From Gemmatimonadaceae bacterium (lineage in GTDB: Bacteria > Gemmatimonadota > Gemmatimonadetes > Gemmatimonadales > Gemmatimonadaceae): a DNA stretch of 64,000 nt. The DNA is taken from NCBI GenBank assembly GCA_036273715.1, contig DASUHB010000026.1, forward strand, positions 1 through 64,000, in the 5' to 3' direction. The notes under the pieces were generated by a model. The model had not been told where the DNA came from. It made no database searches and saw only the letters and a list, made by a program, of their open reading frames with translations. Of the stretch, positions 1-7,862 are shown one piece after another. Numbering within the stretch: position 1 is the stretch's first letter; the number at the start of each line of letters is the position of its first letter. The translations under genes were made by a program, and so were the position numbers.

Positions 1-321
1 GCCGCGGGCGATGGCGTCGAGGTCGTTGAGGAGACGCGCGTGCGGGATACCGATCTCTTTCGCGAGGCTTCGTTCGTCGAGCGTCCACGGCAAGTTAGGC
101 GTGGCCGTGCGGCCGTCGGTCACCGGACCGGCGACGCCGAACGCCGCGCGCAGCGGCAACTCGCTCCCCGGCCGAAGAAACTCCTGCACGATGGGCGCGA
201 GCGACGGATAGTCCGCGCTCGGGAATCGCGCCTCCCGCACGAGCTGCACCCGCCGATCGTCGATGTCCACCACCGCCAACCGCGCGTGCGTGCCGCCGAT
301 GTCGCCGGCGAGCACTCTCAT
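1..321 (-). CDS. glk: Glucokinase, N-terminal part (runs off left edge)
   Basis: The gene starts at 321 with ATG and runs off the left edge, so only about 107 N-terminal residues are visible. They begin MRVLAGDIGGTHARLAVVD, which is the ATP-binding phosphate-1 motif (DIGGT) of bacterial glucokinases in the ROK/Glk fold. The visible part also holds the FGVAGPV segment typical of this family. The enzyme would phosphorylate glucose to glucose-6-phosphate in the cytoplasm. Its start overlaps the stop of the upstream 6-phosphogluconolactonase gene by 4 bases (ATGA), so the two are probably co-translated. This fits a glucose entry/oxidative pentose phosphate operon. Glucose specificity is inferred from the family; the substrate-binding residues lie outside the window. 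Confidence 0.85.
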   Translation of the reverse strand, partial: MRVLAGDIGGTHARLAVVDIDDRRVQLVREARFPSADYPSLAPIVQEFLRPGSELPLRAAFGVAGPVTDGRTATPNLPWTLDERSLAKEIGIPHARLLNDLDAIARG

Positions 322-1025
322 GCCGGCGCAGGCGTCAGCTTGGACGCCGCTTCGCGGTCGAGAATCCACACATCGCAAAGCGCCAACTGCACCGGCAGTT
401 GGTGCGGATCGCGCGGTCCCTCGAGCGCGCGCTGCACGATGCCGGCCTTCTCCCGGTCGGCAACGATCACCGCGGTGCGGCGCGCGGCGGCGATCACGGG
501 CGGCGTGATCGTCAGGCGTCGCGGCGGCGGGAACGGACTGTCGGACGGCACGAGGCGCCGCGTGCGTTCGTCCAGGGTCGGCGCGCCGGGAAAGAGCGAG
601 GCCGTGTGTCCGTCCGGGCCGATGCCTAACAGCAAGACGTCGAACGCCGGCGGGAGGAGCCGCTCGTAGTCGCGCGCGGCGGCGTCCAGGTCGGCGCGCT
701 CGCCTTCCATGCGGTGCACGTTGCCGTTGGGCACCGGCACGCGGTCGAGCAGCGACGCCCGCGCCATCCCGTAATTGCTCATCGGATCGGTGGGCGGCAC
801 CGCGCGCTCGTCGCCGAAGAAGACGTTCACCTTGTCCCACGGGATCACGGGGAACGCCGCGCCGAGCTCTGCATAGATCGGCTGCGGCGACTTCCCGCCC
901 GACAACGCGATCGAACACCGGCCGGTCTCCCGAATCGCCTGCAGGATTGCATTCGCAATCCATGCTGCAGCGGTGTGCGGCAGCTCTTTCGCTTCGACGA
1001 CGATGCGTTCCGGCCGATTGGACAA
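318..1025 (-). CDS. pgl: 6-phosphogluconolactonase
   Basis: About 235 residues, the usual length for the SugarP_isomerase/Pgl family. Visible family motifs are the SGGKSPQPIYAEL phosphate-binding segment, VFFGDERAVPP followed by SNYGMAR, and LLLGIGPDGHTASLFPG. It hydrolyses 6-phosphogluconolactone in the oxidative pentose phosphate pathway. I chose the TTG at 1025 because a GGAGG ribosome site sits 9 bases upstream (around 1035) and homology begins there. An ATG at 1064 in the same frame would add residues that look non-homologous. The gene is followed with a 4-base overlap by glucokinase. The LLLGIG codons contain one copy of the dispersed heptamer, GTTAGGC. Confidence 0.92.
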   Translation of the reverse strand: MSNRPERIVVEAKELPHTAAAWIANAILQAIRETGRCSIALSGGKSPQPIYAELGAAFPVIPWDKVNVFFGDERAVPPTDPMSNYGMARASLLDRVPVPNGNVHRMEGERADLDAAARDYERLLPPAFDVLLLGIGPDGHTASLFPGAPTLDERTRRLVPSDSPFPPPRRLTITPPVIAAARRTAVIVADREKAGIVQRALEGPRDPHQLPVQLALCDVWILDREAASKLTPAPA

Positions 1026-1128
1026 CTCGCGACGCCTCCGGTGGTGACGGCTCGACACGCCCATGGGCGTGGCCGATCCGCGTGTTCCGAAACTTACCGA
1101 AAGCGCGACGCGCGTGCAGGGCGTGCGA

Positions 1129-2142
1129 CTATCGCGGCCGGGGCTTGGCCGCCACCCAGCGCCAGATGTGCAGATCGCCGCCGTCCGTGAGGGCGTACAC
1201 GACATCGCCTCGGACCGCTATGGCGCTGGAGGGGAGCGGCAGCCGACGGGAGCCCTCGTAGACTCCAGTGGAGACGCGATACATGTCGACGGTGCGGCCA
1301 CGGTCGCCTGGAGCGTTGCGACCGTTCCAATAGAGCGAGTAAATGATTCCGGAGTCGACGGCGAGCGCAAGCGTAGCGGGCGGCGCATCCGGGCCGGCCT
1401 TGTACGTGTGCACGGTTCTTCCGCGGATGACGACGTCGCTCTCGCGGAACCGCGGGAAGGGCCGCGGCTCGACGGACCACACATCGCGCACGTGGCCGTG
1501 CGCGTGCGGTGGGGCGATCAGAAATCGTCCCGCGTCAACATAGGCGACGACCAGCGTGTCACCCGTCATGGCCAGGAGGGCGTCGCCCACTGCGTCCTTT
1601 GGCGCAGTCAATGTCCGCGGCAGCCGCAGCGCGCGAACGCGGACTCCGCGCGCATCGAACAACGACGGCCTCACGCCGATGAACGACGCTTTCCAGAACG
1701 AGCCGTCGGGCCGCGGAGCAAGGTGGGGGCTGTCGTGCAGCGGGATGACGCGCTCGACGGCGCCTAACGGAGAGATGATCGTGCACCGTCCGGCGTTCGG
1801 ATCCGCCGCCCACACGCCGCCATCGAGGCCCGGAGCAAGCGACACGACGCGGTCCACGTGGAACCGGAGCGAGTCGGGGGGCGTGTAGCGCCAGCGCACG
1901 TGTCCGTCGAGCGCGAGCGCGAGGACGGTGCCCGGGCCGGCGTTGAACACATACAGCGTGTTGCCGGCGAGCGCGAGCGAAATCGGGTGGTCGAGTCCGC
2001 CGGCGCCGCCGGTGAGCTCACCGAGGCTGCGCCACGAGCCGTTCTCCCATCGCCGTGTCGTGTCTCTCTGCTGCGTCGTTGCGGCGCGCGGGAGTGCCGC
2101 GCATGCCGCGGCGACGATCACCACCAGGCGCGAGGCGATCAC
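1129..2142 (-). CDS. Secreted propeller-like protein of unknown function
   Basis: Encodes about 337 residues. The start is the GTG at 2142, overlapping the stop of the upstream permease gene (GTGA), so translation is probably coupled. The N-terminus is a clear signal peptide (hydrophobic run ending ALPRAATTQQ), so the product is exported. The rest shows repeated short beta segments of the kind seen in NHL/six-bladed propellers, such as LALAGNTLYVFNAGPGTV, DGGVWAADPNAG and GDVVYALTDGGDLHIW. I do not recognise a named family or any catalytic motif. Coupling to an orphan MacB/FtsX-type permease suggests an accessory role at the cell surface, but this is inference only. Confidence 0.7.
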   Translation of the reverse strand: MIASRLVVIVAAACAALPRAATTQQRDTTRRWENGSWRSLGELTGGAGGLDHPISLALAGNTLYVFNAGPGTVLALALDGHVRWRYTPPDSLRFHVDRVVSLAPGLDGGVWAADPNAGRCTIISPLGAVERVIPLHDSPHLAPRPDGSFWKASFIGVRPSLFDARGVRVRALRLPRTLTAPKDAVGDALLAMTGDTLVVAYVDAGRFLIAPPHAHGHVRDVWSVEPRPFPRFRESDVVIRGRTVHTYKAGPDAPPATLALAVDSGIIYSLYWNGRNAPGDRGRTVDMYRVSTGVYEGSRRLPLPSSAIAVRGDVVYALTDGGDLHIWRWVAAKPRPR

Positions 2143-4559
2143 TCCGAGCGCAGCACGCGCATGGGATCCACGCGCGTCGCCTCGAGGAGCGGCGCCACTA
2201 TGGCGAGGAGCGTACCCACGACGAGCACACCGCACACGATCTCGAGCACGGCAGGGTCGGTGGTGCTCACCCCCGAGAGCAGCGCGCGTAAGAAGCGCGT
2301 CGTGGCCCAGGCGCCGGAGAGGCCGATCGCAAGGCCGGCGCCGAGGAGGCGCGCAACCCGCCGCAGTACGAGACGGACGACATCGCCGCGCTCCGCGCCG
2401 ACCGCGACGCGGATGCCGATTTCTCGGCGACGCTCCTGCACGATGTACCACATGCCGGCAAACATCCCGCCGCCCGCGAGCAGCAGGGCGACTGCGCCGA
2501 AGGTGCCCAACACGGCGAGATAGAAGCGCGGGCGCGCGGCGCTCTCCGTGAGGACGGCGTCGAGCGGCCGGCCGCCGGCCACCGGTTGGGCGGGGTCGAG
2601 ACGGCGCACGATGCGGCGGATCGCGCCTAACGCGGCGCCGGCCGCGAGCGACGCACGCACCATGACCGTCAGGTGCGCCACCGGCATCCGGGCGAACGGC
2701 AGATATGCGTCCGGCGGCCGCGGCCGCGTGACCCCCGGCGCAACCACGTCCGCGACTTCCCCGATGATGCGCCGCGGCTGCCACGGCGCAGCCGGATGGT
2801 CGCCATCCGGCACGTACACGACTTTGCCTAACGGATTGGCGGAGCCGGAGACACGGTGCGCCAGCCCAGCGCTCACCACGATCGGGATGACTCCGGCCCC
2901 GGAGGCCGGCGCGTCGCGCGCATCGAATCCACGGCCGCGCAGGACGGGGGAGCCGAGCACGCGAAAATACTGGTCGGTGACGACGTTCCAGCTCGCGGCG
3001 ACGGTATCGCCGGCCGCGCGCAGCGGCGCGGTCACGCCAACCGTCGCCGGCGGCGTGAGCGCGATCGCCACGGCGACGACGCCCGGCGTGGCCTCGAGCG
3101 AATCGGTCAACGAGCGCACGAACGGCAGAACCGACTGGCGGTCGCGAAACCAGGGCTCGACCGGGCGCGTGATCGTCGCGACGATCACGTGCTCGGTGCG
3201 CAGGCCCGACGGCGTGCCTAACAACTTGATGACGCTCTTCGCCAGGAGGCCGGCGCCGGCGAGGAGCACCACCGTGACGGCCAGCTCGGCGACGAGCAGC
3301 GCGTCGTACGCGCGCACGAACACGGGCGACGCCGAGAGGCTCCCTCCGGTCCGGAGTGCATCGGCGGCGTCGCCGCGCGTCGTGAGCAGCGCCGGGATGA
3401 CCCCGCTCAGCACGGTGGTCAGAACCACCAGGCCGACGACGACGAGGAAGGCGTCCGGGCGGACGGCGATCTCCGTCGCACGCGGCACGAGGGATGATCC
3501 CAGGCGGCGCACGATACCGACGAGCGCCGGCGCCGCGAGCAGCGCCACCACGGACGCGCCGGCCGACAGCACGAGCGTTTCACACAGCATCACCGATGCC
3601 AGGCGCGCCCGGCTCGCGCCTAACGCACGCCGCACGGCCTGATCGCGGCGGCGCGACGCAGCGCGCGCGACGAGGAGCGCCGCCGCGTCGGCGCAGGCAA
3701 CCACGAGCACCAGGACGCTGGCGCCGAACAGCATCAGGAGCACCGGGCGCACGTCGCCGACGATCACCCGCTGCAGCGGCTCTGCCGCCGCGCGCGCCAC
3801 GCCGTAGCTGTTGCCGTACGTCACGCCGTGCGGCGCGAGCGACGCCAGTGTGCGCCGCACACCATCCACATCGCGGCCGGCCGACAGGCGCACGACCGCG
3901 CCCGCAAGGCCGATGCTGTCGTTGTCGGCCAGAAACGGCATCTGCGCATCGAGCGGCATCCAGGCGGCGGCATCCGGTGTGACGAGCGCAACCGTCTGGG
4001 GCATGACGCCGATCACCGTCACGTCGGCGCCGTCCACGGACATCGACCGGCCGACGACGTTCGGGTCGGCGCCGTACGCGTCGCGCCACAGCGAGTCGGA
4101 GAGCACGATGACGGGCGGCGCGCCCGGACGATCGTCATCGGCCGTCACACCTCTGCCTAACTGCGCCCGGACGCCGAGCACGCGGAAGAGATCGGGCGTC
4201 ACCGTCGCCACCCAGCCGCGGCGCGCCCCCGCCGGTGTGCCGAGATCATACGGCATCTCCTGCCAGCCCGCCGAGGCCGAGCCCGGCACAGCGCGACGCC
4301 AGCGCTCGAGCATCGGAAGCGACGGCCCCACCAGCCCGCCGCGTGGATTCCGAAAGCCGATCGATACGAGGTCATCCGCGCTTGGGAACGGGAGCCCGCG
4401 CACGACCACCGAGTCGACCACGCTCCACACGGCGGTGACGGACGCCATGCCCAACGCGAGCATCGCGACGATGACCCAGGCGAAGGCCGGCCGGCGGCGC
4501 AATGCGCGAACCGCGGCTCGTGCGTCATCGCCGCATGCTTTGCCGATCGCGGTGCTCAT
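2139..4559 (-). CDS. ABC transporter permease, MacB/FtsX (ADOP) type
   Basis: 806 residues with the layout of the large duplicated permeases common in Acidobacteria and Gemmatimonadota. An N-terminal cytoplasmic stretch leads into a first membrane span (AWVIVAMLALGMASV). A MacB-like periplasmic domain follows (SIGFRNPRGG, TPDLFRVLGV, VVLSDSLWR). Next come an FtsX segment (LMLFGASVLVLVVACADAAALLVARA), a second periplasmic core, and a C-terminal FtsX block (VALLLAGGGMFAGMWYIVQERRREIGIRVAVGA). The ATG at 4559 fits the usual N-terminus of the family; an upstream in-frame start would add unrelated residues. No ATPase gene is adjacent, which is usual for these orphan permeases. Transported substrate unknown. 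The downstream secreted protein is translationally coupled. Confidence 0.88.
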   Translation of the reverse strand: MSTAIGKACGDDARAAVRALRRRPAFAWVIVAMLALGMASVTAVWSVVDSVVVRGLPFPSADDLVSIGFRNPRGGLVGPSLPMLERWRRAVPGSASAGWQEMPYDLGTPAGARRGWVATVTPDLFRVLGVRAQLGRGVTADDDRPGAPPVIVLSDSLWRDAYGADPNVVGRSMSVDGADVTVIGVMPQTVALVTPDAAAWMPLDAQMPFLADNDSIGLAGAVVRLSAGRDVDGVRRTLASLAPHGVTYGNSYGVARAAAEPLQRVIVGDVRPVLLMLFGASVLVLVVACADAAALLVARAASRRRDQAVRRALGASRARLASVMLCETLVLSAGASVVALLAAPALVGIVRRLGSSLVPRATEIAVRPDAFLVVVGLVVLTTVLSGVIPALLTTRGDAADALRTGGSLSASPVFVRAYDALLVAELAVTVVLLAGAGLLAKSVIKLLGTPSGLRTEHVIVATITRPVEPWFRDRQSVLPFVRSLTDSLEATPGVVAVAIALTPPATVGVTAPLRAAGDTVAASWNVVTDQYFRVLGSPVLRGRGFDARDAPASGAGVIPIVVSAGLAHRVSGSANPLGKVVYVPDGDHPAAPWQPRRIIGEVADVVAPGVTRPRPPDAYLPFARMPVAHLTVMVRASLAAGAALGAIRRIVRRLDPAQPVAGGRPLDAVLTESAARPRFYLAVLGTFGAVALLLAGGGMFAGMWYIVQERRREIGIRVAVGAERGDVVRLVLRRVARLLGAGLAIGLSGAWATTRFLRALLSGVSTTDPAVLEIVCGVLVVGTLLAIVAPLLEATRVDPMRVLRSE

Positions 4560-4574
4560 GTGAGGCGTGTGCGA

Positions 4575-4594
4575 GAGAACCAACAGACGTTCTC
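4575..4594. promoter_or_regulatory. Inverted repeat upstream of the permease gene
   Basis: GAGAAC and GTTCTC form a perfect 6-base inverted repeat separated by 8 bases, 16 bases upstream of the permease start codon. The size and place suit a dimeric repressor site or a small leader hairpin. The rest of 4560-4752, between the permease and the end of the T6SS operon, shows no gene and no clear T-run terminator. Confidence 0.35.
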
Positions 4595-4752
4595 GTTCAC
4601 CACAACGCACGCGGCTCGACCGACCGTGCGCCAGAGCGTTGGTCGTGTGCAGCCGAGCGATCCGAGCGGTATCCGGTGTGCCCGTGCTGTGTCGGTGTCT
4701 TCACGAGCGTAAATATCAGAACTCGTGCTCCCCTGAACTCAGAGGCCGTCCG

Positions 4753-5052
4753 CTAGCCGATCAACACCGTCGGAGCGCCGAGCACGATGGAACCTCCGTG
4801 CGCCGTCATGTCGCCCATGCGCGCCGCCGGCTGGTTGCAGATGAGCACGGTGAAGGAGCCGAGCGCGATCACATCCGGCGGGCCGACGCAGGTCGCCATG
4901 TCGCCGACCCGCGCGGCCGGCACGCCCGCGATCAACACGGTGACGCCGCCGGGCGGCAGCACCGGTCCTCCGACGTGCGGAATCGGCGGCACGCCCGGCG
5001 TCACCATCGGACAGACGTGCATGTCGGACACGCGCGCGGCCGGCTGGCCCAT
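4753..5052 (-). CDS. PAAR-repeat spike tip protein
   Basis: 99 residues with three PAAR-type signatures in a row (PAARVSDMHVCP near the start, PAARVGDMATC in the middle, PAARMGDMTAHGG near the end) and Gly/Pro turns between them. Proteins of this family fold into a small cone that caps the VgrG trimer and sharpens the T6SS spike. There is no extra effector domain, so this is a bare tip. It is the last gene of the minus-strand T6SS operon, 45 bases downstream of the DUF6931-like gene and two genes after vgrG, which fits assembly on that VgrG. Confidence 0.9.
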   Translation of the reverse strand: MGQPAARVSDMHVCPMVTPGVPPIPHVGGPVLPPGGVTVLIAGVPAARVGDMATCVGPPDVIALGSFTVLICNQPAARMGDMTAHGGSIVLGAPTVLIG

Positions 5053-5097
5053 GGTTCGTCCTCCGTTAGCAGGCCCGGAGGCCCGCGTTAGGCATCG

Positions 5098-5682
5098 TCA
5101 CGAGCCGCCCCAGAGCTTGAGACGGTTCACCACATCCAGCCCCTGCGCGATGAACGACTGAAACCGCTCCGGCGCCTTGGACGCGTCGCCGCAGACCGCG
5201 GCGGCCACCACGGCGCCGGTGATCGCCTTCGCCGTGAGAAATTCGCCCGGCGGGACCGGCGGCGTGTGTGCCGGCCCCAGGCTGCCGCCGCTCACGAACG
5301 CGGCGAGCGCCGTGCAGCCGGCCGGCGTCGCAAGTCCGACGGCCTCGGCAGCCCGCATGGCCGCGCGGCGATTGTCGTCGGTGGGCTGCGTGATCCAGCG
5401 TTCGGTCGCCTCGAGCGCCGCCGCATCCTTGGGCGTCGGCGCCTCGGTGGCGGCGCGGCGCGCGCAGACCCACGCCCACCAGATGCCTTCCCGTTTGGGC
5501 AGCGCGTGCGCGAGAAAGCGCACCGCATCAGGATAGAGCTTGGCATCGAGCAGCGTCTGCACGTATTGCGCGGGCCCGTGCGTCGGTGCGAGCGCGACCT
5601 TGGCCTCATCGCCTAACCCAGCCAACTCGATGAAGTCCGACATCGTCCGCGCCGCCACGGGCGGCTGGGCGCTCGTCGTCAT
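5098..5682 (-). CDS. T6SS-associated protein of unknown function (DUF6931-like)
   Basis: 194 residues, mostly alpha-helical by composition, with a REGIWWAWVCAR segment followed by an Ala-rich helical C-terminal half. The paired Trp and Cys motif resembles small proteins (DUF6931 as I recall it) encoded beside vgrG and PAAR genes. It sits directly between vgrG and the PAAR gene, with one base separating it from the end of vgrG. This position is typical of adaptors or chaperones that load effectors on the spike, or of small effectors. There is no signal peptide or catalytic motif. A spike-loading role is inferred from position only. Confidence 0.55.
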   Translation of the reverse strand: MTTSAQPPVAARTMSDFIELAGLGDEAKVALAPTHGPAQYVQTLLDAKLYPDAVRFLAHALPKREGIWWAWVCARRAATEAPTPKDAAALEATERWITQPTDDNRRAAMRAAEAVGLATPAGCTALAAFVSGGSLGPAHTPPVPPGEFLTAKAITGAVVAAAVCGDASKAPERFQSFIAQGLDVVNRLKLWGGS

Positions 5683-5683
5683 A

Positions 5684-7777
5684 TCAATTGATCATGGTGA
5701 TGGCGCCCTTGGCCTGCAGCATCGCGTCGGCGCTGATGGAGGTCATCATCCCCTTCACCTCGCACTGAATCTGCCCCTCGATGGACACCATCATTCCGCT
5801 GATCGTGATCCCCTGCTGGCTGATCTTCACACTGTTCCCGCCCACCTTCAACTCGATCTGCTCGAGCGCTTCGAACGAGATGCTGCCCGCATCGCAAACC
5901 GTTTTCTGATCGCCCGTGTGCACCGCGACTTTCATGTCGCCCACGTCGATCTCGATCGAGTGGTCGCCGTTCGCGAGGTGCGTCTTGTGATTCCCTTGCG
6001 TGAGGTCGGCGGAATAGCTGCCGTTGTCCATGTCCAGCGTCTTGTCGCCCTTCTGGAGCCACACTTGGCTGTTGCCGTCCTGAAGGATCAACGAGTGCGT
6101 GCCCTTCTTAAGCGTCGTCGAGTGATCGCCTTCGTCGAGCATCGTCTCGTCCTTGCCCTTTTTGACGGTCTTCACCTCGTCCGACTGAATCGTGGTGGTG
6201 CGCGTGTTGCGCACCTCGCGCGTCTCGTTGTTCTTGACCACCGTCGACAGGTCTTTCTCCGCCTGCACGGTGATCATTTCGGAGCCTTTCTTGTCCTCGA
6301 AGCGCAGCTCGTTGAAGTTGTCAGACCCGCCGTCTTTCGAGCTGTGTGTCTTGATGCCCGTCTGCGTCTGGTTCGCCGGCAGCGTGTAGGGCGGCATCTG
6401 CTCCGCGTTGTACAACGAGCCGACGATCACCGGCCGATCGGGATTGCCCGACTCGAACGCGACGAGCACTTCCTGGCCGATGCGCGGCCAGGCCACGAAT
6501 CCCCACTGCTTGCCGGCCCACGGTTGGGCGACGCGCACCCAGCACGAGCTCTGTTCGTTCTCCTTGCCTAACCGATCCCAGAAAAACTGCACCTTCACGC
6601 GCCCGTACTTGTCGACCCAGATTTCTTCGCCGCTCGAGCCGACGACGACGGCCGACTGCAGGCCGTACGCGGCCGGCCGCGGCGTCACGCGTTCGGGCCG
6701 GTACGGCGTCGAGAACGGAATGCAGTTGAACGTGTTCCAGTAATGCGGCGACGACCCGTCGTTCGCGCTGATATAGCTTCCGTTCGACCCGGAGTGCGAC
6801 ACCACGGTGAGCACGTACGGCCCGTTGTTGGCGGATTGCGGGTGCTCGTTGAGCGTGAAACGGTAGCCGGGCGTGAACGCGCGGCAGCTGCCCGAGCCGG
6901 ACGCGGTCGCGACGCGCGCTTCCTGCTCCTGCATCCGGACGCGCGCCACGGTCTCGCCGTCGCTCTTCTTGCCGTAGGCGCCCGGGAACTCGTACAGCTC
7001 GTAGGCGTCGTTGTCGCCTAACTTGATCGTCGTGGGTTCGCTCACCGACAGGCTCGTGCTCGGCGTCTCGAAGTTGTAGTCGGTGAACGTGTACTTGCCG
7101 GCGCGGAACTCGTGCACCAGCTCCCACGACGACACGACATCGACGTCGCTCGATCCGCTCGCCGTCGAGTGGAATCGCGCGGTCGCCTGTCCGGCAACGG
7201 TCTGGTGCGCACTCGAGGAATCCGCGAGGACGAGCGTGTGCTTCGACTCGTCGTGCTCGAAGAAATAGAAGATCCCGTACTCTTCCATGAGACGCGATAC
7301 GAACGCGAAATCCGTCTCGCGGTACTGCACGCAATAGTCGAGCGGCTGATAGGTGCCGGTGACGTTCAACGTGTAATCGATGTTCGCCTCCTTGAACACC
7401 GCTTCGATGACGTCGGTGACGCTTTTTTGCTGGAAGATGCGAATGTCCGCGCGACGGGTGAGCAACGACAGCACGGGGACGAGCTGCGCGCGGTACCAGA
7501 TGAACGTGGAATCCGAGCCCGTTTGCGCGAACGAGCTCACGACGCCGTTGATGTGGCGCGAGACGTCGCCGGAGGCATCGGCGATCGCGATCGTCATCGG
7601 CTGGGCGATCAGCTGTTTCGCGTCGACGGCGGTGTCGCGGGTGGCGCACAGCGAGAGGTCGAACCGGAACGGCATCGAGATGCCCTCGCTGCCGGAAAAT
7701 CCGGCCAGGAGCAGCACGTCTTTGCCTAACGGAGTGGTCACCTTCAGCAGGCGATCGTCCTGCGTATAGTCGCTCAC
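5684..7777 (-). CDS. vgrG: Type VI spike protein VgrG (TssI)
   Basis: 697 residues. The N-terminal half is the gp27-like ring (VTTPLGKDVLLLAGFSGSEGIS, FAQTGSDSTFIWYRAQLVP, RIFQQKSVTDVIEAVF, YCVQYRETDFAFVSRLMEEYGIFYFFEHDESKHTLVLAD). A gp5-like OB segment follows (VWVDKYGRVKVQFFWDR as EIWVDKYGRVKVQFFWDR, SCWVRVAQPWAG, GFVAWPRIGQEVLVAFESGNPDRPVIVGSLYN). The C-terminal third is a long series of short beta repeats rich in Gly-Asp (LTQGNHKTHLANGDHS), the needle. No effector domain is fused after the needle. The GTG start at 7777 begins with the family N-terminus. It trimerises at the tip of the Hcp tube and carries PAAR and effectors. Confidence 0.95.
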   Translation of the reverse strand: MSDYTQDDRLLKVTTPLGKDVLLLAGFSGSEGISMPFRFDLSLCATRDTAVDAKQLIAQPMTIAIADASGDVSRHINGVVSSFAQTGSDSTFIWYRAQLVPVLSLLTRRADIRIFQQKSVTDVIEAVFKEANIDYTLNVTGTYQPLDYCVQYRETDFAFVSRLMEEYGIFYFFEHDESKHTLVLADSSSAHQTVAGQATARFHSTASGSSDVDVVSSWELVHEFRAGKYTFTDYNFETPSTSLSVSEPTTIKLGDNDAYELYEFPGAYGKKSDGETVARVRMQEQEARVATASGSGSCRAFTPGYRFTLNEHPQSANNGPYVLTVVSHSGSNGSYISANDGSSPHYWNTFNCIPFSTPYRPERVTPRPAAYGLQSAVVVGSSGEEIWVDKYGRVKVQFFWDRLGKENEQSSCWVRVAQPWAGKQWGFVAWPRIGQEVLVAFESGNPDRPVIVGSLYNAEQMPPYTLPANQTQTGIKTHSSKDGGSDNFNELRFEDKKGSEMITVQAEKDLSTVVKNNETREVRNTRTTTIQSDEVKTVKKGKDETMLDEGDHSTTLKKGTHSLILQDGNSQVWLQKGDKTLDMDNGSYSADLTQGNHKTHLANGDHSIEIDVGDMKVAVHTGDQKTVCDAGSISFEALEQIELKVGGNSVKISQQGITISGMMVSIEGQIQCEVKGMMTSISADAMLQAKGAITMIN

Positions 7778-7793
7778 GGCTCACCGCCTTTGG

Positions 7794-7810
7794 CCGGGCT
7801 CGGCGCCCGG
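7794..7810 (-). other. GC-rich hairpin between clpV and vgrG
   Basis: CCGGGC-N5-GCCCGG forms a perfect 6-bp stem in the 85-base gap between clpV and vgrG. No T-run follows, so it is more likely an RNA-processing or stability element that separates expression of the spike genes from the upstream operon than a full terminator. Confidence 0.35.
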
Positions 7811-7862
7811 TCTGGAAGAAACGCGCGTCGCACGCATGCCCGCGTGCCCAACCGCAGTGCTG

